A stretch of DNA of 64,000 nt from JAODBQ01 sp047602055 (lineage in GTDB: Bacteria; Actinomycetota; Acidimicrobiia; Acidimicrobiales; Ilumatobacteraceae): NCBI GenBank assembly GCA_047602055.1, contig JASGIG010000001.1, forward strand, positions 4,340,001 through 4,404,000. Reading direction: 5' to 3'. Within the stretch, counting starts at the first letter, position 1. The number at the start of each line of letters is the position of its first letter. A program made the position numbers and the translations under genes. A model generated the notes under the pieces. It saw only the letters and a program-made list of their open reading frames with translations. It did no database searches and had not been told where the DNA came from. Positions 8,799 to 15,925 of the stretch are shown piece after piece.

Positions 8799-9770
8799 AT
8801 GCCGAGGACACCGAGCGGCACACGGGGGGCGGTCATCACCGGATGGGGCACCGCGCTGCCACCGAAGGTGCTGACGAACCACGATCTGGAGGAGATGTTC
8901 GAGACGTCCGACGAGTGGATCGTCGAGCGCACCGGCATCCGTGAGCGCCACGTCGGCGGCACCACCGTCGGGCTGTCGATCGAGGCCGGCAGGCAGGCGC
9001 TGGAGATGTCCGGCGTCGACCCGGCCGAGATCGACACGATCGTGCTGGCGACCACCACGCCGGACCGCACCGTGCCGGCGTCGTCGGCCGCGGTGCAGCA
9101 CGAGCTGGGCCTGCGCTGCGGGGCGTTCGACGTCAACGCCGCCTGCTCGGGCTTCACGTACTCGATGGTCGTCGCCCACGGGCTGATCGCCGTCGGCGCC
9201 CGCAAGATCCTGTGCATCGGCACGGACACGCTCGCCCGGTTCACCGACTGGACGGACCGCAACACCGCGGTGCTGTTCGCCGACGGCTCCGGCGCCGTCG
9301 TCCTCGAAGCGGTCGAGGGGCCGGGCCAGCTGCTCGGCTGGGACCTCGATGCCGACGGCTCGGCCGAGCGCTTCCTGTACGCGGAGATCGGCTCGTTCAT
9401 CCGCATGGAGGGCAAGGAGGTCTTCCGCCGTGCGGTACGGATCATGGTCGACTCCGCGCTGAAGTCGATCGCCGCCGCCGGCGTCTCCGTCGAGGACATC
9501 AAGCTCGTCGTGCCCCACCAGGCCAACACCCGGATCATCGAGGCGGCCTGCCAGCGCCTCGGCGTCCCGATGGACCGGGCGGCGACGGTGCTGCACTACA
9601 CAGGCAACACGTCGAGCGCGTCGATCCCGCTGGCGCTCGCCGACGCGCTGTCCGCCGGGCGGGTGCAGGACGGCGACCTCGTCCTGCTCGTCGGCTTCGG
9701 CGCCGGGATGACCGCGGCGAGCGCCGTGCTCCGCTGGGGCGCCGGCACCGACCCCGTGGTCCCGCTGTGA
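8799..9770 (+). CDS. fabH: Beta-ketoacyl-ACP synthase III
   Basis: 323-residue condensing enzyme that starts fatty-acid elongation by joining an acyl-CoA primer to malonyl-ACP in the cytoplasm. The catalytic triad is visible: Cys116 (NAACSGF), His240 (VPHQANTRI) and Asn270 (YTGNTSSAS). TSDEWIVERTGIRERH near residue 40 is the usual N-terminal signature. Length is standard. It follows fabD by 27 bp, with an AGAGGGGA ribosome binding site before ATG 8799, and its TGA overlaps the GTG start of fabG (GTGA). Confidence 0.96.
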   Translation: MPRTPSGTRGAVITGWGTALPPKVLTNHDLEEMFETSDEWIVERTGIRERHVGGTTVGLSIEAGRQALEMSGVDPAEIDTIVLATTTPDRTVPASSAAVQHELGLRCGAFDVNAACSGFTYSMVVAHGLIAVGARKILCIGTDTLARFTDWTDRNTAVLFADGSGAVVLEAVEGPGQLLGWDLDADGSAERFLYAEIGSFIRMEGKEVFRRAVRIMVDSALKSIAAAGVSVEDIKLVVPHQANTRIIEAACQRLGVPMDRAATVLHYTGNTSSASIPLALADALSAGRVQDGDLVLLVGFGAGMTAASAVLRWGAGTDPVVPL

Positions 9771-10486
9771 GCGAAGCGAGCACGGGCCGCGTCGTCCTCG
9801 TCACAGGCGGGTCGCGCGGCATCGGTTTGGCCTGCGCCCAGCGGTTCGCCGCCCTCGGCGATCGGGTCGCGGTGACCTACAACTCGTCGCCGCCGCCGGC
9901 CGACGTGTTCGCGGTGAAGTGCGACGTGACGTCGAAGGACTCCGTCGACGCGGCGTTCGCCGCGGTCGAGGAGCAGTTCGGCCCGATCGAGGTGCTCGTC
10001 TCCAACGCCGGGATCACCAAGGACGGCCTGCTGCTGCGGATGGGCGAGGACGACTTCACGTCCGTGGTCGACGCCAACCTCGTCGCCGCCTACCGCGTCA
10101 CCAAGCGCGCCGCGCAGGGGATGCTGCGGGCCCGCAAGGGCCGGCTGATCTACCTCTCGTCGGTCGTCGGCCTGCTCGGCTCGGCCGGCCAGGTCAACTA
10201 CGCGGCGTCGAAGTCGGGCCTCGTCGGCCTGGCCCGCTCCGTCGCCCGCGAGCTGGGCTCGCGCGGCATCACCGCCAACGTCGTCGCCCCCGGCCCGGTG
10301 GAGACCGACATGACCGCGGCCCTCGGCGACAAGCGCATCGCCGAGCTGACCGCCGCCGTGCCACTCGGGCGGATGGCGACGCCCGACGAGATCGCCGGCG
10401 TCGTCGCCTTCCTCGCCGGGCCGGATGCCGGGTACATCACCGGTGCCGTCATCCCCGTCGACGGCGGCCTCGGCATGGGTCATTGA
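9767..10486 (+). CDS. fabG: 3-oxoacyl-ACP reductase
   Basis: 239-residue classical short-chain dehydrogenase that reduces 3-oxoacyl-ACP with NADPH, the first reductive step of each cycle. Cofactor motif TGGSRGIG at residues 13-20, catalytic Ser132, Tyr145 and Lys149 (NYAASK), and the NAG motif near residue 80. The start is GTG 9767, overlapping the fabH stop by GTGA, which also sets the frame giving a normal N-terminus (MSEASTGRVVLVTGGSRG). The C-terminus ends with the IPVDGGLGMGH typical of FabG. Repeat A1 begins at its stop codon. Confidence 0.95.
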   Translation: MSEASTGRVVLVTGGSRGIGLACAQRFAALGDRVAVTYNSSPPPADVFAVKCDVTSKDSVDAAFAAVEEQFGPIEVLVSNAGITKDGLLLRMGEDDFTSVVDANLVAAYRVTKRAAQGMLRARKGRLIYLSSVVGLLGSAGQVNYAASKSGLVGLARSVARELGSRGITANVVAPGPVETDMTAALGDKRIAELTAAVPLGRMATPDEIAGVVAFLAGPDAGYITGAVIPVDGGLGMGH

Positions 10487-10575
10487 CGTTCGTGCCCCGG
10501 TCCCAGCCAAGCTGCTCCCTGCGCCTACCGTGCTCGCCGCCTCCGCTGCGCTTCGGCGCTCGCCGCCACGCGTCA
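10484..10575 (+). repeat. Stop-codon-associated repeat family A, copy A1
   Basis: Starts with the fabG stop: TGACGTTCGTGCCCCGG, then a hairpin CAGC-CAA-GCTG, then CTCCCTGCGCC and a second stem GCGC-TTCG-GCGC inside GCTCGCCGCC-type sequence. Same order as copies at 10891, 18638, 21368, 25795 and 41330. It lies between fabG and acpP on the same strand. Confidence 0.85.
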
Positions 10576-10656
10576 CTGACACCTGTCCGTCGCCGGGCGT
10601 GGCACTAGGGTCTGGCCACTTCCAATTCGCCAGTCAAAACCTGTAAGGAGTCTCCC

Positions 10657-10893
10657 GTGGATCAAGAGCTGTTCGCCCGCTTCCGCAAGTGCGCCGTCGA
10701 GGTGCTCTCGGTGTCGGAGGAGCAAGTCGTCCCCGAGGCCAAGTTCGGCGACGATCTCGACGCCGACAGCCTCGACCTCGTCGAGCTGGTGATGGCGCTG
10801 GAGGAGGAGTTCGACGTCGAGGTGCCCGAGGAGGAGCTCGAGGGCGTCGAGACCGTCGGCCAGGCCTACGACCTCGTCGTCGCGAAGCTGTGA
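10657..10893 (+). CDS. acpP: Acyl carrier protein
   Basis: 78-residue acidic four-helix carrier that holds growing acyl chains on phosphopantetheine. The attachment serine is Ser38 in GDDLDADSLDLVELVM. Starts at GTG 10657, preceded at good spacing by AAGGAG (10643-10648). A TAGGGT about 45 bp upstream could be a -10 element, giving acpP its own promoter after the fabG-acpP gap, consistent with the high demand for ACP. Repeat A2 begins at its stop and leads into fabF. Confidence 0.96.
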   Translation: MDQELFARFRKCAVEVLSVSEEQVVPEAKFGDDLDADSLDLVELVMALEEEFDVEVPEEELEGVETVGQAYDLVVAKL

Positions 10894-10988
10894 TGTTCGT
10901 GCTCCGCTCGCCGCGGAGCGGCTCGCTGCGCCTCCCGTGCTCGCCGCCGCTGCTGCGCTTCGGCGCTCGCCGCGCCTCGGGTCGGAGG
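10891..10988 (+). repeat. Stop-codon-associated repeat family A, copy A2
   Basis: Begins with the acpP stop (TGATGTTCGTGCTCCG), then hairpin GCCGC-GGA-GCGGC, CTGCGCCTCCCGTGCTCG, a UUCG stem, and ends with GGTCGGAGG. The final GGAGG (10984-10988) is at ribosome-binding-site distance from the fabF ATG at 10997, so this copy supplies the translation signal of the next gene. Confidence 0.85.
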
Positions 10989-10996
10989 TAGCCGTC

Positions 10997-12178
10997 ATGG
11001 ATGGACTCGGCCGACGGGTCGCGATCACCGGCTACGGGGTGGTCGCGCCGACGGGCATGGGCCGAGAGGCGTTCTGGACGGGACTCAACGGCCCGGGGAT
11101 CACCGGGTCGCGCACCGTCTCGTTTGCCGACTGGGATCCGGCGCCGTACTACGCCAACCCCAAGGAGGCGCGCCGCGCCGACCAGGTGGAGCAGATGGCC
11201 GTCGCCGCGGCGGCCGAGGCATTCGAGCACGCCGGCCGCCCGACCGCCACACCCGACCGCTTCGGGACGATCTTCGCCACCGGCGTCGGCGGCCTGAAGA
11301 CCACGGAGGAGCAGATCGGCGTCCTCATCGCCAAGGGTGAGCGGCGGGTCTCGCCGTTCCTCGTGCCGATGATGATGCCGAACGCCGCCGGCGCGGCGAT
11401 CTCGATGCGCTACGGGCTGCAAGGCCCGAACGAGACGATCACCACCGCCTGCGCGGCATCGACCCACGCGATCGGCGCGGCGGCCCGGCTGATCGCCTGG
11501 GGTCGCTGCGACGCCGTCGTCACCGGTGGCTCGGAGGCGGCGAACTGCCAGATCGGCGTGGCCTCGTTCGGGAACATGACCGCGCTGTCGTCGTCGGGGG
11601 CGAGCAAGCCCTTCGACGAGTCACGTGACGGCTTCGTGCTCGGCGAGGGTGCTGCCGTGTTCGTGCTGGAGGAGTGGGAGGCCGCGCTGGCGCGCGGTGC
11701 CACGATCCACGGCGAGATCGTCGGCGCGGCGAGCAACGCCGACGCCCACCACATCACCGCCCCGGCGCCCGGCGGCGTCGGGGCGATCGCCTGCATGAAG
11801 CTGGCGCTCGACGACGCCGGCCTGACCGCCGCGGACATCGCCCAGATCAACGCCCACGGCACGTCGACGCCGCTGAACGACGCGGCCGAAGCGGCGGCTG
11901 TCGCCGCGGTGTTCGGCCCACAGGGTGCGCCGGTGACGTCGACGAAGGGCGTGACCGGTCACGCCCTCGGCGCCGCCGGGGCGCTGGAGCTGGCCGCCGT
12001 GCTGCTGTCGTTCGAGAAGCGGCTGATCCCGCCGACGGCCGGCACCGAGAAGCCCGACTCGGAGTTCGACATCGACCTCGTCCTCGGCGAAGCCCGCCCG
12101 TGGACCCCCGGCCCGACGATGTCCAACAACTTCGGCTTCGGCGGCCACAACGGCTCGATCATCGTCAGCCCCGCCTGA
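10997..12178 (+). CDS. fabF: Beta-ketoacyl-ACP synthase II
   Basis: 393-residue elongating condensing enzyme. Catalytic Cys152 (TTACAASTHAIG), His287 (INAHGTSTPLND) and His322 (KGVTGHALGAAG) are in place, with the C-terminal SNNFGFGGHNGS loop that gates the active site. The ATG at 10997 is preceded by GGAGG contributed by repeat A2. Length is slightly under the usual ~410 residues. Last gene of the plus-strand fab cluster; fabZ lies on the opposite strand beyond the repeat-flanked nuclease gene. Confidence 0.95.
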   Translation: MDGLGRRVAITGYGVVAPTGMGREAFWTGLNGPGITGSRTVSFADWDPAPYYANPKEARRADQVEQMAVAAAAEAFEHAGRPTATPDRFGTIFATGVGGLKTTEEQIGVLIAKGERRVSPFLVPMMMPNAAGAAISMRYGLQGPNETITTACAASTHAIGAAARLIAWGRCDAVVTGGSEAANCQIGVASFGNMTALSSSGASKPFDESRDGFVLGEGAAVFVLEEWEAALARGATIHGEIVGAASNADAHHITAPAPGGVGAIACMKLALDDAGLTAADIAQINAHGTSTPLNDAAEAAAVAAVFGPQGAPVTSTKGVTGHALGAAGALELAAVLLSFEKRLIPPTAGTEKPDSEFDIDLVLGEARPWTPGPTMSNNFGFGGHNGSIIVSPA

Positions 12179-12210
12179 CCGCCTGGCCACCTCGCCGACC
12201 ACTCCTCACC

Positions 12211-12315
12211 TCGGAGTACCACCCGCGTGGATGGAGTGTGGCGGGTGCGATGGAGTGCCAGACGCGCCCCCGGAGGTCGAGATCAACTCCATCGCACGTG
12301 TGACACTCCAAGCGT
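12211..12315 (-). repeat. Palindromic repeat family B, copy B2 (left flank of nuclease gene)
   Basis: Its reverse complement aligns almost end to end with copy B3: shared blocks include GGAGTGTCA, ATGGAG, CCGGGGGCGCGTC, CACTCCATCG, GCCACACTCCATCC and ACTCC. B2 and B3 are therefore inverted with respect to each other, on either side of the gene at 12406-13347. Confidence 0.85.
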
Positions 12316-12405
12316 CGCCGGCCCTTGAACCACTGGGGCGCCGTCGATAGCGTCGCTCCCACCTTCCCCCAGCTGAAACGCATGCTGCGAAGTTGGAGGT
12401 GGACT

Positions 12406-13347
12406 GTGTCCGGATTGACCCGAGCAGCCATGGAAGTGTTCCGAGACCATCACGGGATGGCCACTCGCCCGATGCTCCGCTCGGCAGGCCTCGGACGGCG
12501 GGCGGTCGACCGACTGATCGACACGGGCGTGGTCGAGGTGCTGTACGAGCGGGTGCTGCACATCGTGTCGAGCAGGCTGACGATCAGAGGACGATGCGCG
12601 GCGCTGTGCCTGGCCTACCCGAGCGGCTTCATCACCGGCCCGGTCGCCGGCAGGTTCATCGAACTGCGACGGATGCCCAAGCGGGCGCCGATCGACCTGG
12701 CAATCGCCCACGGGCACCCCGTCGGACCGTTGCCTGGCGTACGACTTCGCCAGTCCCGCCAGATCGCCGACCTCGACCTCCAGGCTCGCCGGCCCGATGG
12801 GATCCGCCTGGCCAGCGCGTCGCGGCTGATGTTCGACCTCGGACGCGATCTGTCGGCGCAGGACCACGCGTCGGTGGTCGAGCAGCTGCTCCGCGACGGG
12901 CGGTGCACGTACGCCGAGATGCTCGCCACCGCCCGACGGTTGATCCACCCCCGACGTCTCGGCTCGGTCATCGTCGCCGGCACGCTCGAAGCGCGCCGAG
13001 GTCGCCGGCCCGTCGACTCTCATCCGGAGCTCGTCCTTGCCGACGCGCTCCGTGCCTCAGGTGTCCCGGCGGAGACGCCTCAGCACTGGCTCGATCTGCC
13101 CGACGGCGGAAGGGCGCGCCTCGACATCGCCGTCCCGGCGATCCGGTGGGGCATCGAGGTCGACGTCCATCCCGACCATCTCTTGCTCGAAGGGACGACA
13201 AGGGACAAGAAGCGCGACCGGCAGTGCCACCTCATCGGCTGGCAGATCGAGCGGGTGACGGATCTTGACCTCGTCGACCTGCCCGGACTCGTCACCGAGC
13301 TGAAGAGCCTCTACGTCGCTCGGCTCGGCACGCTCCGCGCGGCGTGA
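12406..13347 (+). CDS. PD-(D/E)XK-like (DUF559/AbiEi-related) putative nuclease flanked by inverted repeats
   Basis: 313 residues from GTG 12406, chosen because GGAGG lies 6 bp upstream (12395-12399). The N-terminal third has a winged-helix look (AMEVFRDHHGMATRPMLRSA) as in AbiEi-type proteins. The C-terminal third has the acidic pattern of very-short-patch-repair/DUF559 nucleases: Glu208, Asp240 (RARLDIAVP), Glu251 and Asp253 (GIEVDVHPDH), then a basic helix (RDKKRDRQ) and a GWQIERVT strand. Such genes occur in many copies in actinobacteria and have no firmly known role. Here it is bracketed by inverted copies of repeat family B and sits between the fab cluster and fabZ, suggesting a mobile cassette. 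Nuclease activity is inferred from motif spacing only. Confidence 0.7.
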   Translation: MSGLTRAAMEVFRDHHGMATRPMLRSAGLGRRAVDRLIDTGVVEVLYERVLHIVSSRLTIRGRCAALCLAYPSGFITGPVAGRFIELRRMPKRAPIDLAIAHGHPVGPLPGVRLRQSRQIADLDLQARRPDGIRLASASRLMFDLGRDLSAQDHASVVEQLLRDGRCTYAEMLATARRLIHPRRLGSVIVAGTLEARRGRRPVDSHPELVLADALRASGVPAETPQHWLDLPDGGRARLDIAVPAIRWGIEVDVHPDHLLLEGTTRDKKRDRQCHLIGWQIERVTDLDLVDLPGLVTELKSLYVARLGTLRAA

Positions 13348-13355
13348 CCCGCCAC

Positions 13356-13460
13356 CTCGGAGTGTCAGCGGTGCAATGGAGCGGATGCTGACCACCGGGG
13401 GCGCGTCAACCACTCCATCGTGCCCGCCACACTCCATCCGCGCGGCTGGCACTCCAAGGA
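13356..13460 (+). repeat. Palindromic repeat family B, copy B3 (right flank of nuclease gene)
   Basis: Begins CTCGGAGTGTCAGCGGTGC and ends GCGCGGCTGGCACTCCAAGG. It lies in the gap between the convergent nuclease-like gene (stop 13347) and fabZ (stop 13464). See B2 for the inverted alignment. Confidence 0.85.
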
Positions 13461-13463
13461 TCG

Positions 13464-13883
13464 TCAGACGATCACGAACATCAGGTCGCATTCGGCGGCG
13501 ACCTCACCGTTCAGCAATGCCTTGCCGCTGCCCTTGCCAGCCCGCGCCGAGAGGCGGCCCATCTCGACGGACAGCTCGAGCGTGTCGCCGGGGCCGACCT
13601 GGCGGCGGAAGCGGGCACCGTCGAGGCCGCCGAACAGCGGCAGCTTGCCGGCGTAGCGCTCGTCGGTGAGCACGGCGATCGCCCCGACCTGGGCGATCGC
13701 CTCGCACATCAGCACGCCGGGCAGCGTCGGCCGCCCCGGGAAGTGGCCGGCGAAGAACCACTCCTCCCCCGCCAGGTGCCAGCGGGCGCTGGCGCCGACG
13801 CCGGGCTCGATCGAGACGATCTGGTCGACGAACAGGAACGGCGGGCGGTGCGGCAGGATCGCCGACGGCTCGGGGTAGCTCAT
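13464..13883 (-). CDS. fabZ: 3-hydroxyacyl-ACP dehydratase
   Basis: 139-residue hot-dog fold dehydratase that removes water from 3-hydroxyacyl-ACP. It has the FabZ signature: LPHRPPFLFVD at the start, then catalytic His47 and Glu61 in AGHFPGRPTLPGVLMCEAIAQ. The length matches FabZ (about 145). The ATG at 13883 overlaps the stop of bcp by ATGA, so the two genes are coupled. It complements the fabD-H-G-acpP-F cluster, from which it is separated by the nuclease cassette and reversed strand. No enoyl reductase is present in the window. Confidence 0.88.
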   Translation of the reverse strand: MSYPEPSAILPHRPPFLFVDQIVSIEPGVGASARWHLAGEEWFFAGHFPGRPTLPGVLMCEAIAQVGAIAVLTDERYAGKLPLFGGLDGARFRRQVGPGDTLELSVEMGRLSARAGKGSGKALLNGEVAAECDLMFVIV

Positions 13884-14341
13884 GACCCGGCCAGCGCCTT
13901 GAGCAGGTTGGCCGGCGTGTCCTTCGGGCTGATCTTCGGCCATGCGTGGGTGACCTTGCCGGTCTCGTCGATCAGGAACGCGCTGCGCTGCACGCCCATG
14001 TACGTCTTGCCGTAGTTCTTCTTCTCGACCCACACGCCGTACTTCTCGGCGATGGCATGGTCGAGGTCGGACAGCAGCGTGAACCCGAGCCCGTACTTGT
14101 CGTCGAACTTCTTGAGCGCGGCCGGCTTGTCCGGGCTGATCCCGATGATCGCCGTGTCGCCGACCTGCTCGTGGACGTCGCGCAGCCCGCACGCCTGCGT
14201 CGTGCACCCCGGCGTGTCGGCACGCGGGTAGAAGTAGACGAGCACCTTGCGGCCGGCCAACTTCGACAGCTGGACCTTGTTCTCGTCCTGGTCGAGCAGC
14301 GTGAACGCCGGCGCCTTCTTGCCCACAGCGGGAGTCGTCAT
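13880..14341 (-). CDS. bcp: Thioredoxin-dependent peroxiredoxin (BCP/PrxQ family)
   Basis: 153-residue thiol peroxidase that reduces hydroperoxides. Peroxidatic Cys46 lies in ADTPGCTTQACGLRD with the probable resolving Cys51 five residues on, the PrxQ arrangement. The start at ATG 14341 (MTTPAVGKKAPAFTLL) gives the expected N-terminus; an in-frame upstream GTG at 14362 would add seven residues. It is upstream of, and overlaps, fabZ by 4 bp; protection of lipids from peroxides would fit the pairing. Confidence 0.93.
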   Translation of the reverse strand: MTTPAVGKKAPAFTLLDQDENKVQLSKLAGRKVLVYFYPRADTPGCTTQACGLRDVHEQVGDTAIIGISPDKPAALKKFDDKYGLGFTLLSDLDHAIAEKYGVWVEKKNYGKTYMGVQRSAFLIDETGKVTHAWPKISPKDTPANLLKALAGS

Positions 14342-14383
14342 AGCCGCAGAGTAGGCCACCACATGTCCGCGCCGTCGAGACGC

Positions 14384-14800
14384 TCAGCGGTTCGATCGTT
14401 GGATGCGGTCGGTCTCCAACGCGAGCTGCCGCGCGAGCAGCGCGGCGCCGTCGAGATGGCGCAGCTGCCAGTCGACCTGCTCGGACGACGGCCTCATCGC
14501 TTCTGCAACGTGTTCGGGCGCGCGATCGGCACGAAGCTCGCCCCGGCGACGAGATTGCTGGACGACATGTACTCACCGCGGTCGGGCATGAGATGGTCCA
14601 CCAGCGCGTGATGCAGCGCGGCGTACGAGCCGATCGTCGAGCGGTGCGTCGGCGGCGACCGCCTCGATCGCGAGCAACAGCGTCTCGCGACGGTTCCGGA
14701 CCTCGTACGCCTCACGCACCGACTTGCCCGACGGAGTGATCTCGTCGATCAACAGGGTGATCGTGCCGCTGAGCGACAGCGTGTCGTATGAGGATCGTCG
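14384..14800 (-). pseudogene. Frameshifted relic of an unrecognised gene
   Basis: Three coding-like pieces follow each other on the minus strand: a frame with TITLLIDEITPSGKSVREAY then EVRNRRETLLLAIEAV (about 14640-14790), a second frame with SYAALHHALVDHLMPDRGEY (14494 to ~14640), and a 37-residue frame from ATG 14497 to TGA 14384 that overlaps the previous stop by ATGA. No start codon is evident for the first piece, which begins just after the HIT-like gene. I do not recognise the family. The region is most likely a broken gene; the last small frame could be real. Confidence 0.35.
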
Positions 14801-14804
14801 ACGG

Positions 14805-15140
14805 TCAGCCCGCAGTGGTCCGGCGCAGGCCGTGGCCGTAGAAGCTGCCGCGGGGGCGGGCGTGAGCGTGGTAGTGGGCCGGGATCGTGCGCATGTTGTC
14901 GTCGATCACGTGGCCGCGCTCGAACACGTACTCACGGGCGACCGCGTCGGCGAGGTGGGCGAGCATGAGCTGCTTGACGTCGTCGGGCGGGTTGGGATCA
15001 TGCTGCTTCCACACGACCATCGGCACCCAGCACATCTCGCACTCCGCCACCCAGCAGAGGTCGTCCTCGTAGAACCAGTCGGTGGTGTGCGCCGCCTCGC
15101 ACAGCTCGCACTCGTCGGGCCCCGGGCCGCCGTCGCTCAC
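14805..15140 (-). CDS. HIT-like zinc-site protein, coupled to trpA
   Basis: 111 residues from GTG 15140, which overlaps the trpA stop (GTGA). The C-terminal part has a histidine-triad pattern, His89-x-His91-x-His93 (AHYHAHARP), as in HIT nucleotide hydrolases/transferases. The N-terminal part has CELC and CEMC pairs with a further Cys29, which could bind zinc. The usual HIT fold is somewhat longer, so this is a divergent or minimal member; substrate unknown. Its place as the last gene of the trp operon is unusual and would give it co-expression with tryptophan synthase. Confidence 0.6.
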   Translation of the reverse strand: MSDGGPGPDECELCEAAHTTDWFYEDDLCWVAECEMCWVPMVVWKQHDPNPPDDVKQLMLAHLADAVAREYVFERGHVIDDNMRTIPAHYHAHARPRGSFYGHGLRRTTAG

Positions 15141-15925
15141 GGGTCGAGGAAGTCGATGGCCGCACGGACCTCGGCGACGTAGTCGCCGACGGCATCGGCG
15201 CCGCCCTCCAGGAGACGACGGACGACCGATGCACCTTGGACGACGCCGTCGGCCACCTGCACCGCCTCGCGCGCCTGCGCGGCGTTGGACACGCCGACGC
15301 CGACCAGCACCGGCACATCGGTGATCGCCTTCAGCCGAGCGGCGAGCGCCGTCGCCGTCGCCGCCAGCCGCTCACGCTCGCCCGTCACGCCGAGCAGGCC
15401 GACCGAGTAGACGAAGCCGCGGGCGCGAACGACGATGCGCGGCAGCCGCGAGTCCGGCGCGGTCGGCGCGGCGAGCATCACCGTCTCGATGCCGAACTCG
15501 TCGGCGGCGGCGCACCACGGGCCGGACTCGTCGAGCGGCAGGTCGGGCACGATCGCCGAGACGATCCCGGCGGCGGCCAGGTCCTGGGCGAAGCGCTCGT
15601 GGCCGGCGTGGTGGACGGTGTTGTAGTAGGTCATCACCGACAGCGGGACGTCGACGTCCAGGTCGCGGACCTCGTCGAGGATCGACACCGGCGTCGCCCC
15701 CTGCTCCAACGCCTGCTGCGACGCCTGCTGGATGACCGGTCCGTCCATCACCGGATCCGAGAACGGGATGCCGATCTCGATCCCGTCGGCGCCGGCCGCG
15801 ACCGTGGCGCGCAGCGCGTCCTGCCATCCCTTCAGCCCACCGGTGAGGTACGGCACGAGCAGCTTGCGACCCGCGTCGCGCTTCGCCCGGAACGACGCCT
15901 CCATGCCGACAGCCGACGAGCTCAC
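15137..15925 (-). CDS. trpA: Tryptophan synthase alpha chain
   Basis: 262 residues from GTG 15925, chosen because it overlaps the trpB stop (GTGA); an internal ATG at 15904 is the alternative. It cleaves indole-3-glycerol phosphate to indole and glyceraldehyde 3-phosphate. Catalytic Glu50 (GIEIGIPFSDP) and Asp61 (VMDGPVIQ) match Glu49/Asp60 of the enteric enzyme; the phosphate-binding GVGVSNAAQA lies near residue 215. It acts in an alpha2beta2 complex with TrpB, the gene immediately upstream. Confidence 0.95.
   Translation of the reverse strand: MSSSAVGMEASFRAKRDAGRKLLVPYLTGGLKGWQDALRATVAAGADGIEIGIPFSDPVMDGPVIQQASQQALEQGATPVSILDEVRDLDVDVPLSVMTYYNTVHHAGHERFAQDLAAAGIVSAIVPDLPLDESGPWCAAADEFGIETVMLAAPTAPDSRLPRIVVRARGFVYSVGLLGVTGERERLAATATALAARLKAITDVPVLVGVGVSNAAQAREAVQVADGVVQGASVVRRLLEGGADAVGDYVAEVRAAIDFLDP

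Larger units (their letters stand above)
12200..13462. mobile_element. Candidate nuclease/inverted-repeat cassette
   Basis: Two ~105-bp family B repeats in inverted orientation (12211-12315 and 13356-13460) enclose a single nuclease-like gene, giving the shape of an element with terminal inverted repeats. No target-site duplication is apparent by eye, and solo family B copies at 7107 and 39585 lack the gene. The mobile interpretation is inference. Confidence 0.4.

Noticed and set aside
12325..12405. Upstream starts for the nuclease-like gene (ATG 12325 or 12382)
   Set aside because: They would run through the end of repeat B2 and lack a ribosome binding site, whereas GTG 12406 has GGAGG at ideal spacing.
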